Shown: positions 29,326-37,393 of the stretch, piece after piece
How the letters are laid out: every line of letters starts with the position of its first letter
Position numbering within the stretch: the stretch's first letter is position 1
From: JADKCZ01 sp963786945
GTDB lineage: Bacteria > Myxococcota > Myxococcia > Myxococcales > Anaeromyxobacteraceae
Length of the DNA stretch: 64,000 bases
Assembly: GCA_963786945.1 (NCBI GenBank)
Contig: CAWBAO010000005.1
Span: 496,001-560,000, forward strand
Reading direction: 5' to 3'
Position numbers and translations under genes: made by a program
Notes under the pieces: model-generated
Seen by the model: only the letters and a program-made list of their open reading frames with translations
Told to the model about the DNA's origin: nothing
Database searches by the model: none

Positions 29326-30150
29326 ATGGCCGAGGGCCCAGCCACGCCGGCGCTCGACCTGGCCCGCCGGTCGCTGCGGCTGCTGCGAGCCGGCCAGACC
29401 CGGCGCGCCGCCCGCCTGGCCGGCCAGGCCGCCCGGCTCGACCCCGGGCCGCTCACCCTCCGGCTCCACGCCGCCGCCCTGCGCGAGGCCGGGCGGGGGG
29501 CGCGCTCGCTGGAGCCGGCCCGGGCCGCGCTGGCCGCCGCCCCCGACGATCCCGACGCCACCTTCTCGGTGGCCCGCTCGCTGGTGTCGGTGGGCCGCGT
29601 CGACGAGGCGCTGGCCGCCCTCGAGGGGCTGCTGGGGCGGTCCCCCGAGCACGGGCCGGCGCTGCGCCTCTCCGGCGAGCTCCTGGTGCCGCGCGATCCG
29701 GCCGCCGCCGAGCGGCGCCTGCGCCGGGCCTGCCTGGTCGAGCCACGCAACGGCCGGACCCGGCTGCTCCTCTCCGACGCGCTCGACCGGCTGGGGCGCG
29801 AGGAGGAGGCCGAGGCCGCCGAGCGGGCCGGCCTGGCGATGGACGCGGCGCTCCGCGAGACCCACCGGGGCCGGGAGGCGGCGCGCGCCGTGGGGGTGGT
29901 GGGGCTGGTCGGCGCCGGCGCCCTCTCGGTGGTCTTCTGGGTCCTCACCGGCCAGATCGAGCGGTACTGGCCCGGCTTCGGCCCGGGGCCCACGCTGGTG
30001 CTGGGCATGCTGGCGCCGCTGGTGCCGCTGCTGCTCATCGGCTGGGTGGCGGCGCGGCTGGCCGTGGCCCAGGTCGAGCCCCCCGATCCCGACCTGGAGG
30101 CGCTGGAGCGGGCGCTGGGATTCGATCCGGATTCGGCGCCGGGAGGGTGA
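29326..30150 (+). CDS. TPR-like membrane protein of unknown function
   Basis: The 274-residue protein has Ala/Leu/Arg-rich helix pairs of TPR type over about residues 8-180 (for example DPDATFSVARSLVSVGRVDEALAAL, with the TPR Ala/Gly pattern), followed by two membrane helices, about 190-212 (VGVVGLVGAGALSVVFWVLT) and about 225-248 (LVLGMLAPLVPLLLIGWVAARL). No catalytic motif is seen. It begins 16 bases after speA and may share its transcript. The repeats probably project into the cytoplasm as a docking surface. Confidence 0.65.
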   Translation: MAEGPATPALDLARRSLRLLRAGQTRRAARLAGQAARLDPGPLTLRLHAAALREAGRGARSLEPARAALAAAPDDPDATFSVARSLVSVGRVDEALAALEGLLGRSPEHGPALRLSGELLVPRDPAAAERRLRRACLVEPRNGRTRLLLSDALDRLGREEEAEAAERAGLAMDAALRETHRGREAARAVGVVGLVGAGALSVVFWVLTGQIERYWPGFGPGPTLVLGMLAPLVPLLLIGWVAARLAVAQVEPPDPDLEALERALGFDPDSAPGG

Positions 30151-30176
30151 CCGCGGCGGCAGGTCCGCGCTATATC
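30147..30176 (+). promoter_or_regulatory. Possible promoter of the dodecin gene
   Basis: GTGACC (30147-30152), an 18-base spacer and TATATC (30171-30176) lie 67 bases before the dodecin GTG and overlap the stop of the TPR gene. It is a moderate match only. Confidence 0.4.
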
Positions 30177-30242
30177 CTCTCGGTCAACGCCCCGGGCTCG
30201 CCGCTGCGGCGAGGCGAGGGGCCGCAACCCAGGAGCGACCAC

Positions 30243-30443
30243 GTGGCCGTCTACAAGAAGATCGAGATCGTCGGGACGTCGAAGACCAGCTTCGCCGAGG
30301 CCGTCAAGGCGGCGGTGGCCGAGGCCGGCAAGTCGCTGCGCCACATGAGCTGGTTCGAGGTGGCGGAGCAGCGCGGCAGCATCAAGGACGGCAAGGTGAA
30401 CGAGTTCCAGGTCACCGTCCGCGTCGGCTTCAAGGTCGAGTAG
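30243..30443 (+). CDS. Dodecin-family flavin-binding protein
   Basis: The 66-residue protein matches dodecin over its whole length: VYKKIEIVGTS, FAEAVKAAVAEA, the flavin-stacking Trp in HMSWFEVAEQRGSI and the C-terminal strand FQVTVRVGFKVE. Dodecins form dodecamers that store or sequester flavins. The GTG at 30243 is preferred: AGGAG lies 8 bases upstream and it gives exactly the family length. An in-frame start at 30147 would add an unrelated N-terminus. A strong hairpin 12 bases after the stop marks it as the last gene of its transcript. Confidence 0.9.
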   Translation: MAVYKKIEIVGTSKTSFAEAVKAAVAEAGKSLRHMSWFEVAEQRGSIKDGKVNEFQVTVRVGFKVE

Positions 30444-30454
30444 CTGGCAGCGAG

Positions 30455-30483
30455 GCGGCCGCCCGCGGCGACGGGGCGGCCGC
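30455..30483 (+). terminator. Hairpin terminator after dodecin
   Basis: Perfect 10-bp arms GCGGCCGCCC (30455-30464) and GGGCGGCCGC (30474-30483) enclose a 9-base loop, 12 bases after the dodecin stop codon. Confidence 0.7.
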
Positions 30484-30658
30484 ACGCGGCATCGGGGGAG
30501 GCGAGCCCGGCGGGCCACGCGGTGGCCACGGCCGACCCCTTCGAAGGGCCCCCTCGGCCCACAGGAACCCCGCGATCCCCCAGGCACTGGCTCCCGCTGG
30601 CGACCGGGAGTATTTCTGCTGTCGGATCGGGCACTTCCGTCCCGGCCGGCCGGCGCGG

Positions 30659-30684
30659 CCTCGCCTCGAGGCGAGGAGTACAAT
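30659..30684 (+). promoter_or_regulatory. Palindromic operator next to a TACAAT -10 box
   Basis: A perfect 18-bp palindrome (CCTCGCCTCGAGGCGAGG, 30659-30676) ends two bases before TACAAT (30679-30684), a near-consensus -10. There is no recognisable -35 at the right distance, so the palindrome occupies the position a regulator would use to replace or block it. The next gene starts at 30730. Confidence 0.5.
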
Positions 30685-30729
30685 GAACACGGACGAGTCG
30701 GTGCGCGTCCTTGTCAGCAGGGTGAGCCC

Positions 30730-31665
30730 ATGAAGACCATCTCCCGTGCCGTCGCGCTGTCGCTGTCGCTCTCGATGCTCCCGCTGGTGGCGCTCGCCAC
30801 CGACGACGACCCCCAGCCGGTGCAGCCCACCGAGGCCGCGCCGACATGGGTCCCGCCGCCGCCGACCCAGGTCGACACCACGACGGGCGTGGAGGTGCCG
30901 GTCCAGCAGGCCGCCCCCGCCGGGCAGTGGGTCTACACCAGCCAGTACGGCTGGGTCTGGATGCCCTACGGGAACTCGTTCACGTACGTGCCGACCAACG
31001 GCGGCACGCCCAACATGTACGTCTACTACCCGGCCGTGGGCTGGTCCTGGGTCGTTGCCCCCTGGGTGTGGGGCTGGGGGGCGATGCCCTGGTTCGGATA
31101 CGCCGGCTGGGGCGGGTACCCCTGGTACGGCTACGGCTACGGCACCTGGTACGGCTACAGCGGCCATTACGCGCACGCGGGCTGGTACGGCGGCAGCTAC
31201 TACCACGGCGGACACTGGAACCACGTGGGGCCCGGCTACCGGCCCCCGCCGCGTCCGGGCTACGGCACCGGCGCGCCTCCTCCGCGCCCGGCCCCCGGAG
31301 CGCCCCGCGGGGTCGGCGCTGCTCCTGCCGCCAGGGTGTACGGAGCACCGGGCAGCTCGGTGGGCGCCCCTGGCCGGGGGTACGGCTCGCCGGGCCGGCC
31401 GGCCGGTGCTCCCATGTCGTATGCGCCGGGGCGCGGCTACTCGGCGCCAGGCCGGGCGTACGCAGCGGGTGGACAGGGCTTCTCGCCGCGGATCCCGAGC
31501 GTGGCCGCGCCGCGAGGCGGGTTCGGCGGCTGGAGCGGCGGGGGCCACGCGGGAGGGTACGGTGGCGGCGGGCACGCTGGCGGCGGCTCGGCGGCGGGCG
31601 CGGCGGCGGGCGACGCTGAACCGGGACGGCGGCAGGCGAGCCGTGGTCCCCGGGACGATGCGTAG
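30730..31665 (+). CDS. Secreted Gly/Tyr/Trp-rich protein
   Basis: The 311-residue protein has a clear Sec signal peptide (MKTISRAVALSLSLSMLPLVALA). It continues with a Pro/Thr-rich stretch, then an aromatic segment (VYTSQYGWVWMPYGNSFTYV, WYGYGYGTWYGY) reminiscent of YXWxPYG surface proteins, and a long Gly/Pro/Ala/Arg low-complexity tail. No catalytic motif is visible. Such composition suggests a cell-surface or matrix protein. It has its own TACAAT promoter with an 18-bp palindrome upstream. Its stop overlaps the start of the next small lipoprotein by 8 bases. Confidence 0.7.
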   Translation: MKTISRAVALSLSLSMLPLVALATDDDPQPVQPTEAAPTWVPPPPTQVDTTTGVEVPVQQAAPAGQWVYTSQYGWVWMPYGNSFTYVPTNGGTPNMYVYYPAVGWSWVVAPWVWGWGAMPWFGYAGWGGYPWYGYGYGTWYGYSGHYAHAGWYGGSYYHGGHWNHVGPGYRPPPRPGYGTGAPPPRPAPGAPRGVGAAPAARVYGAPGSSVGAPGRGYGSPGRPAGAPMSYAPGRGYSAPGRAYAAGGQGFSPRIPSVAAPRGGFGGWSGGGHAGGYGGGGHAGGGSAAGAAAGDAEPGRRQASRGPRDDA

Positions 31666-31939
31666 CGGCTGGCCGGTCGTCGCCTTCGTCGGCGCCACGC
31701 TGGGCTGGTCCCTGGGCTGCGGAGCCGGCGAGTCTGGCCCCACGACCGAGACCGGTCCAGGACCCGAGAGCTTCCCCGGGGCCTGCGTCTGCTACGACGG
31801 CGCCCTCAGCTTCCGCTCCTGCGTCGTCACGGCCGACCTGGCGACCTGCCGGAGCACGGTGACGGCCTGCAATCCCTTCTTCTTCACCAACTCGGACTGC
31901 ACCAGGTGGTGCCCGTCGAGCCCGCAGCACTGCCCGTGA
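31658..31939 (+). CDS. Small cysteine-rich lipoprotein
   Basis: The 93-residue protein begins with a hydrophobic signal ending in a lipobox-like WSLGC (residues 13-17 region), followed by a Thr/Gly/Pro linker and a compact domain rich in Cys (ACVCYDG, RSCVVTADLATC, TACNPFF, SDCTRWC, QHC). The even spread of cysteines suggests disulfide bonds in the periplasm. The ATG at 31658 overlaps the end of the preceding secreted-protein gene. No relative is recognised. It converges on the tRNA-Sec gene 5 bases beyond its stop. Confidence 0.6.
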   Translation: MRSGWPVVAFVGATLGWSLGCGAGESGPTTETGPGPESFPGACVCYDGALSFRSCVVTADLATCRSTVTACNPFFFTNSDCTRWCPSSPQHCP

Positions 31940-31944
31940 GGGGA

Positions 31945-32043
31945 TGGCGGCAGGGCAGGGGAATCGAACCCCCCAGCAGCGCCTCTCAGCACCACTCACC
32001 GGTTTTGAAGACCGGGCCCGGCACCAGCCCAGGACGCCCTGCC
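31945..32043 (-). tRNA. selC: tRNA-Sec (anticodon TCA)
   Basis: The minus strand folds as a selenocysteine tRNA of 99 bases with encoded CCA. The acceptor arms are GGCAGGGC (5') and GCCCTGCC (3'), an 8-bp stem; the anticodon loop is CTTCAAA with TCA inside a CCGGT/ACCGG stem; the long variable arm and the T loop TTCGATT with GGGGG/CCCCT-type stem follow. The 8-bp acceptor and long variable arm exclude an ordinary suppressor or Ser tRNA. It decodes in-frame UGA when SelB and a SECIS element are present. No selA, selB, selD or selenoprotein gene is recognised within the window. Confidence 0.93.
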
Positions 32044-32050
32044 GCGGTCC

Positions 32051-32079
32051 GGTGTACGGGAGGGGCGACCCGCGGTCAA
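32051..32079 (-). promoter_or_regulatory. Promoter of tRNA-Sec
   Basis: On the minus strand TTGACC (complement of 32074-32079) and TACACC (complement of 32051-32056) are separated by 17 bases. The predicted transcription start is only one or two bases before the mature tRNA 5' end at 32043. Confidence 0.55.
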
Positions 32080-32086
32080 GCCGCGC

Positions 32087-33682
32087 TCAGCGCGGGGCCT
32101 TCGAGGGGCGCGCCGCGGCGGCGGCCTGGCCGTGCTCCTCGCCCCAGATGGAGAGGACCACGGTGGCCCGCTCGTGGGGCATGGCGGCGCGCGGCGAGCG
32201 GAACCGCTCCACGGGCGAGTAGTAGCCGAGGTTGGAGGCCCGGCTGGTGTAGAGGCAGGCGTAGTCCTCCACCTGCTCCCCGAAGCGGGAGTTCTCGTTC
32301 CCCTCCTTGAAGAGGAAGCCCCAGGTGGCGTTGACGCCGGCCTCGAGCTCGCGGGCCAGCACCGCGATCCGCTCGTTGGCGGCGCGCAGCGCCGAGCGCA
32401 GCAGGTCCAGCTCGTGGCGGATGCGCCGCGACTGCTCCTCCAGCCAGGCCGCCTCGCCGGGGACGGCCCGCTCCCGGCGGCGCTCGGCCTGGTTGAGCGC
32501 CGTCCGGTGCGAGGCCACCGCGTCCTCCAGCTGGGTGCGCACCCCCTCCAGCCGCGACAGCTCGCCGAGGGTCTCGCGGTGGCCGTCGAGCCAGCCCAGC
32601 TCGCGCTCCAGCTCCTCGACCACCAGCGCCGTCCGCCACAGCGAGCTCTTCCGGGAGCGGAGGATGTCGCCGTAGATGTGGTCGCCCACGTAGAGCACCC
32701 GGTCGCCGCCGGTCCCCAGCAGCTCCTCGAGCCGGCCCAGGTCGCCGCCCTGGTAGAGCCGGCCCCGCTCCAGCGAGGCGGCCTCGCCGGAGGGGGTGCC
32801 GTCGGGGCGGAGCAGCAGCAGCGGCCGCCGCTCGCCGAAGAACCCGGGCTTGCCGGCCCCGGTGAGGATGGCGTCGAAGTAGCTGCGCCAGGAGGCGTAC
32901 TCGGGCATCACGCCGTCGAGGACGTGGCGCATCACCGCGTCGGTGTAGTCGGCCATGGAGTTGGTGAGCAGGAAGAGCCGCTTGCCGCCGGAGCGGAGCT
33001 TGTGGAGCGCCGGCCCCAGCTCCGGGTCGCGCACCAGGAAGCGCGGCAGGTCGGCCAGCACCACGCGCTTGAGCGACCCGTCGCGGTGCACGGTGTCGAT
33101 GGCCTCGCGGATGTGGTCGTAGAGCCGGGCGTAGTCCACCTCGGCGCCGCCCCGCTCCAGCAGCTCGATGGCCTCGGCGAAGAGGCAGCCCTCGGGGAGG
33201 GCGAAGAGGGTGTCGAGCCAGGCGAAGCGGGGGGAGCCGAGGTGGATCTTCTCCTCCCGGTAGAGCCTGTGCAGCGCCGCCTCGGGGATGGGGCGCCGCC
33301 CGTGGACGCCGCGCCCCACGTGGTTGTGGCGGTCCATCTTGAAGAGGTTGCCCTGCTCCTTGTCGACCACCACCCCCCGGATGACGAAGTCGGGGTCGTA
33401 GGCGACCTCGCCGAGCCCGGCCGGGTAGCCGAAGCGCTCCACCATCAGCTCCGCGGTCATGCGGAAGGCCAGCGCCTCCATCTCGCGGGCCTGGTAGATG
33501 GCCAGCGTGTAGTCCATGTCGAAGCCGACGGCCTCGATCTTGTCCATGCGCAGCGTCCTGTTGACGAAGACCTGCCGCGCCGGGGGCACCTCGCGCCGGC
33601 CGGTGAACGGCTCGGCCAGCAGCCGCTCGATCTCGGGGGCCTCCCAGGCGGGCGGCGCCGGTGGCCGGTGCTCGACGGTCAT
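32087..33682 (-). CDS. HAD-family 5'-nucleotidase (cytosolic IMP/GMP-type)
   Basis: The 531-residue protein has HAD motif I FDMDYTLAIY (nucleophile and acid/base Asp), motif II in LFLLTNSMADYT, and motif IV in VLYVGDHIYGDIL; the GDHIYGDI and CLYTSRASNLGYYSP segments are typical of the cytosolic purine 5'-nucleotidase II family. These enzymes dephosphorylate IMP, GMP and their deoxy forms. A helical insert at about 385-470 may be regulatory. The ATG at 33682 opens the frame. tRNA-Sec lies just downstream on the same strand with its own promoter. Confidence 0.88.
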   Translation of the reverse strand: MTVEHRPPAPPAWEAPEIERLLAEPFTGRREVPPARQVFVNRTLRMDKIEAVGFDMDYTLAIYQAREMEALAFRMTAELMVERFGYPAGLGEVAYDPDFVIRGVVVDKEQGNLFKMDRHNHVGRGVHGRRPIPEAALHRLYREEKIHLGSPRFAWLDTLFALPEGCLFAEAIELLERGGAEVDYARLYDHIREAIDTVHRDGSLKRVVLADLPRFLVRDPELGPALHKLRSGGKRLFLLTNSMADYTDAVMRHVLDGVMPEYASWRSYFDAILTGAGKPGFFGERRPLLLLRPDGTPSGEAASLERGRLYQGGDLGRLEELLGTGGDRVLYVGDHIYGDILRSRKSSLWRTALVVEELERELGWLDGHRETLGELSRLEGVRTQLEDAVASHRTALNQAERRRERAVPGEAAWLEEQSRRIRHELDLLRSALRAANERIAVLARELEAGVNATWGFLFKEGNENSRFGEQVEDYACLYTSRASNLGYYSPVERFRSPRAAMPHERATVVLSIWGEEHGQAAAAARPSKAPR

Positions 33683-33754
33683 CGGCGACGAGCCTACACG
33701 CGGACCCGCCCCCGAGAAAGTTGCGTCGCGACCCTCCCGGTCTAGGCTCGCGCC

Positions 33755-33985
33755 ATGCCTCGACGCCGCCCCGCGCCCCCCACGGTCGCCGACCTGCTCA
33801 GCCGCCTGGAGGGGCTGGAGCAGCGCGTCCTGCTGCTGGAGACGGGCCGGGTCGGCCCGGGCGACGGCCGGGCCACGGTGGTCAAGCGCCTCCGCCCGGT
33901 GCGCCGCTGCCCCGGGTGCGGGCTGCCGCTGCGCCGCCGCAATGGCCGCTGCGCCGCCTGCCAGCGGCCGCTCGACCCGATCTGA
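33755..33985 (+). CDS. Small zinc-ribbon protein with N-terminal coiled coil
   Basis: The 76-residue protein has a short heptad segment (LLSRLEGLEQRVLLLE) and a C-terminal four-Cys zinc ribbon (RRCPGCGLPLRR, GRCAACQRPLDP). The rest is basic. It may bind nucleic acid or a partner protein; no family is recognised. The ATG at 33755 is 72 bases from the divergent nucleotidase start. Codon and GC patterns are like neighbouring real genes, supporting its reality despite its size. Confidence 0.62.
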   Translation: MPRRRPAPPTVADLLSRLEGLEQRVLLLETGRVGPGDGRATVVKRLRPVRRCPGCGLPLRRRNGRCAACQRPLDPI

Positions 33986-34052
33986 GGGACTCGGCGTCCC
34001 GGGCCCCGGGCGGTTGGACCGCCGCCCGGGCCGCGGCTATGGTCCCCGCCAC

Positions 34053-35336
34053 ATGCCCCGCGCCGCCCCCGCCCCCCTCGTCGACGTCGACGCCGTCCGC
34101 ACCCGGGTCCTGCCCAACGGCCTGCGCCTGCGCGTGCTGCGCGAGGCCGGCTCGCCGACCGTCAGCTACGCCACCTTCTTCCAGGTCGGCTCCCGCAACG
34201 AGCGCCCCGGCATCACCGGCATCAGCCACCTCTTCGAGCACATGATGTTCAACGGGGCGGCCAAGTACGGCCCCAAGCAGTTCGACCGGGTGCTGGAGTC
34301 GCGGGGCGGCGCCTCCAACGCCTACACCTCGAACGACCTGACCGTGTACTACGAGGACTTCGCCGCCGACGCCCTCGAGACCGTCATGGACCTCGAGTCG
34401 GACCGGATGCGGTCGCTCCGCATCGACGACGAGGCGCTGGAGCAGGAGCGGGAGGTGGTGAAGGAGGAGCGCCGCCTGCGGACCGACAACTCGGTCTACG
34501 GCCTGATGGAGGAGGCGCTCGAGGCGATGGTCCACCAGGCCCACCCCTACCGGTGGCCGGTCATCGGCTGGATGTCGGACATCGAGCGGATCAGCCGCGC
34601 CGACTGCGAGGCCTACTTCCGGACCTTCTACGCCCCGGGCAACGCCGCCATCTACGTGGTGGGCGACCTGGACCCGGAGGCGACGCTGGCGCTGCTGTCC
34701 GGCGCCTACGGCGACATCCCGGCCGGCCCGGCGCCGGCCCCGGTGGCCTCGGGGGAGCCCGAGCAGCGCGGCGAGCGCCGCGCCGAGATCCGCTACCCGG
34801 CCCAGGGGCCGGCGTTGCTGTGCGGCTGGCGCGGCGCGGCCGCCAGGAGCGCGGACGCCGCCGCCCTCGACGTGGCGCAGGTCTGCCTCGGCGTGGGCGA
34901 GTCGTCGCGGCTGCGCCGGCGGCTGGTCCACCAGGCGGCGGTGGCCACCTCGGTGGGCGTCTCCTTCGGGTGGCGCATCGACCCGGGCGTCTTCTCCATC
35001 TTCGTCGAGCTGTCCCCGGGCGTGAGGGTGGAGCCGGTCGAGCGGATGCTGGCGACGGAGCTGGCCCGGCTGGCGGAGCGCGGCGTCGCCGCCGCCGAGC
35101 TGAGGCGGGCCCGGGCGCTGCTGCGCAGCTCGGTGCTGCACGAGCTGGGCACCCACCACGGGCTGGCCCAGGCGCTGGGGCAGGGGGAGGCGCTGCAGGG
35201 GGACTGGCGCGAGGCGGGGCGGGTGCTGGAGCTCTACGCCCGCGTCACCACGGCCGACGTGCAGCGGGTGGCCCGGGAGTACCTGGCGGCGGGGCGGCGC
35301 AACACCGTGGTCCTGGTGCCGGAGCGGGCGCCATGA
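34053..35336 (+). CDS. M16 family zinc metallopeptidase, catalytic subunit
   Basis: The 427-residue protein has the inverted zinc motif HLFEHMMF (HXXEH) and a downstream Glu in EVVKEERRLR, with the usual GSRNERPGITG lead-in. These are all catalytic requirements of M16 (pitrilysin-like) peptidases, which degrade short peptides in a closed chamber. No signal peptide is predicted with the ATG at 34053. It is translationally coupled (ATGA) to a second M16 gene lacking the zinc motif, the usual active/inactive heterodimer arrangement. Confidence 0.92.
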   Translation: MPRAAPAPLVDVDAVRTRVLPNGLRLRVLREAGSPTVSYATFFQVGSRNERPGITGISHLFEHMMFNGAAKYGPKQFDRVLESRGGASNAYTSNDLTVYYEDFAADALETVMDLESDRMRSLRIDDEALEQEREVVKEERRLRTDNSVYGLMEEALEAMVHQAHPYRWPVIGWMSDIERISRADCEAYFRTFYAPGNAAIYVVGDLDPEATLALLSGAYGDIPAGPAPAPVASGEPEQRGERRAEIRYPAQGPALLCGWRGAAARSADAAALDVAQVCLGVGESSRLRRRLVHQAAVATSVGVSFGWRIDPGVFSIFVELSPGVRVEPVERMLATELARLAERGVAAAELRRARALLRSSVLHELGTHHGLAQALGQGEALQGDWREAGRVLELYARVTTADVQRVAREYLAAGRRNTVVLVPERAP

Positions 35337-36655
35337 GCCGGCTCCAGGCGCCGCCGGTGGAGCGGACCCGGCTCGCCAACGGGCTGCAGGTGGTGGTGGC
35401 GCCGAGGCGCGGCGTGCCGCTGGTGGCGGTCCGCGTGCTGGTCCGCGCCGGCGCGGCGCTCGATCCGCCCCGTCGCTTCGGGCTGGCGCACCTGGTGGCC
35501 GCGGCGGTCCGGCGCGGGACGCGGCGGCGCAGCGGCCCGCAGCTCGACTCCGAGGTGGAGTCGCTGGGGGCGGAGCTGGGCGGCGGCGTCGACGAGGACG
35601 CCGCCGGGCTGGGGCTCTCGGCCCCGCTGGAGGCCCTGCCGAGGCTCCTGGACGTGGTGGCCGACGTGGCCATCCGCCCGGCCTTCCCGACCGCCGAGGT
35701 GGAGCGGCTGCGGCGGCGCGAGGTGGCCTCGCTGGCGCACGATCTCGACGAGCCCGGGGTGGTGGCCGACCGGGCCACGCTGATGGCCGGCTACGGCACG
35801 CACGCCTACGGCCACCCCGCGGAGGGGCGCGGCCGCGACGTGGCCGCGGCCCGGCGCGGCGACCTGGCCACCTTCCACGCCCGCCACTGGAGGCCGTCGC
35901 GGGCCACGCTGCTGGTGGTCGGGCCGGTGGACCCCGGCCGGACCCTGGCGCTGGCGGTGAAGCGCTTCGGGGGCTGGAAGGGGGCACCGGGCGCGGAGCT
36001 GGAGATCGTGCCGCCGGCGCCGCCGGGCGGCCCCTCGGTGCTGATCGTCGATCGGCCCGAGCTGACCCAGGCGCAGGTGCGCATCGTCTCCGCCGGCTAC
36101 CCGCGCTCCAGCCCCGACTACACGGCCGGGCTGGTGGCCGGCGCCGTGCTGGGCGGTGGCTTCACCTCCCGCCTCATGGAGGCGGTCCGGGTCAACCGCG
36201 GCCTCAGCTACGGCGTGCGCAGCCGGTTCGCCACCAGCCGGGCCGGCGGCCTCTTCTTCGTCTCCTCGTTCACCAAGGTGGAGACGGCGGGCGAGCTGGT
36301 GCAGGTGGCGCTCGACGAGGTGGCCCGCTTCCGCGAGGGTGGGGCCACCGAGGAGGAGCTGGAGCGGACCCGCGGCTACCTGTGCGGCCTCTACCCGCTC
36401 GGGCTCGAGACCCACGAGCAGTGGGCCGAGAGGCTGGCCGAGGTGGAGCTGTTCGGGCTGGCCGGCGACGAGGTGAGCGGGTACCTGGACCGCGTCCGGG
36501 CGGTGGATGCCGCCGCCTGCCTCGGGGTGGCGCGCCGCTGGCTCCCTGCCGATGGCCGCGCGGTGGTGGTGGCGGTCGGCCCGGCCCGGCGGCTCCGGCC
36601 CCAGCTGGCCCGCTTCGGCCCGGTCAAGGTGGTGGCGGCCCGGACGGTGATGTAG
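35333..36655 (+). CDS. M16 family peptidase, non-catalytic partner subunit
   Basis: The 440-residue M16-fold protein has LAHLVAAAVRRGT where the zinc HXXEH should be, so it cannot bind zinc. It keeps the substrate-binding Arg/Tyr pair (GGGFTSRLMEAVRVNRGLSYGV), characteristic of the inactive half of M16 heterodimers. It begins 4 bases before the end of the catalytic-subunit gene. Both halves together should form one clam-shell peptidase. The RluA-type gene starts immediately after its stop. Confidence 0.9.
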   Translation: MSRLQAPPVERTRLANGLQVVVAPRRGVPLVAVRVLVRAGAALDPPRRFGLAHLVAAAVRRGTRRRSGPQLDSEVESLGAELGGGVDEDAAGLGLSAPLEALPRLLDVVADVAIRPAFPTAEVERLRRREVASLAHDLDEPGVVADRATLMAGYGTHAYGHPAEGRGRDVAAARRGDLATFHARHWRPSRATLLVVGPVDPGRTLALAVKRFGGWKGAPGAELEIVPPAPPGGPSVLIVDRPELTQAQVRIVSAGYPRSSPDYTAGLVAGAVLGGGFTSRLMEAVRVNRGLSYGVRSRFATSRAGGLFFVSSFTKVETAGELVQVALDEVARFREGGATEEELERTRGYLCGLYPLGLETHEQWAERLAEVELFGLAGDEVSGYLDRVRAVDAAACLGVARRWLPADGRAVVVAVGPARRLRPQLARFGPVKVVAARTVM

Positions 36656-37366
36656 GTGCCCGGCGGGACCACCGATGCCCCCGAGCCGCGCCTCCTCCAC
36701 GAGGACGACGCGCTGCTGGCCGTCGACAAGCCGGCGGGCCGGCTGGTCATCCCGGGGCGCGTCGCCGAGGGTCCCTCGCTGCGGGAGCAGCTGACCTTGC
36801 GCCACGGCGCGCTCTGGGTGGTCCACCGGCTCGATCGGGGAACCAGCGGCGTGCTGCTCTTCGCCCGCACCGCCGCCGCCCACCGCGACCTCAACATGCA
36901 GTTCGAGCGCGGCGAGCCTCGCAAGACCTACCTGGCGCTGGTGGCCGGGCGCCCCCCCGACCGGTTCGAGTGCGATGCCGCCATCGCCCCGGCGCGGAAG
37001 GGGAGGATGAAGCCGGTCCCGGCCGGCGACCCGCGCGGCAAGCCGGCGCGCACCGCCTTCCGGGTGCTGGAGCGGTTCGAGCCGGCCCTCGGACGCGGGC
37101 CGCTGGCGCTGGTCGAGGCCAGGCCCGAGACGGGGCGCACCCACCAGCTCCGGGTCCACCTGCTGGCCTCCGGCTGTCCGCTGGCCTTCGACCCCGACTA
37201 CGGCGAGGCCGAGCCGCTGCGCGGCGCCGACGGCGGGGTGCTGCTGGCGCGGACGCCGCTCCACGCGGCGACGCTGCAGGTGCGCCACCCGGCCGGCCAG
37301 CCCCTCACCCTCGAGGCGCCCTGTCCGGACGACCTGCGGGCGGTGCTGGGCGCGCTGCGCGCCTGA
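36656..37366 (+). CDS. RluA-type RNA pseudouridine synthase
   Basis: The 236-residue protein has the pseudouridine synthase catalytic motif HRLDRGTSGVLLF with its Asp, the LLAVDKPAGRLVIPG start, RKTYLALVAG and RPETGRTHQLRVHL. These fit the RluA/RsuA superfamily, which isomerises uridine in rRNA or tRNA. It has no S4 domain, as in RluA itself. The GTG at 36656 directly abuts the M16 gene stop. The RNA target cannot be named from sequence alone. Confidence 0.88.
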   Translation: MPGGTTDAPEPRLLHEDDALLAVDKPAGRLVIPGRVAEGPSLREQLTLRHGALWVVHRLDRGTSGVLLFARTAAAHRDLNMQFERGEPRKTYLALVAGRPPDRFECDAAIAPARKGRMKPVPAGDPRGKPARTAFRVLERFEPALGRGPLALVEARPETGRTHQLRVHLLASGCPLAFDPDYGEAEPLRGADGGVLLARTPLHAATLQVRHPAGQPLTLEAPCPDDLRAVLGALRA

Positions 37367-37393
37367 CGGGCCGCGAGGCGACCGGCGGGGACC

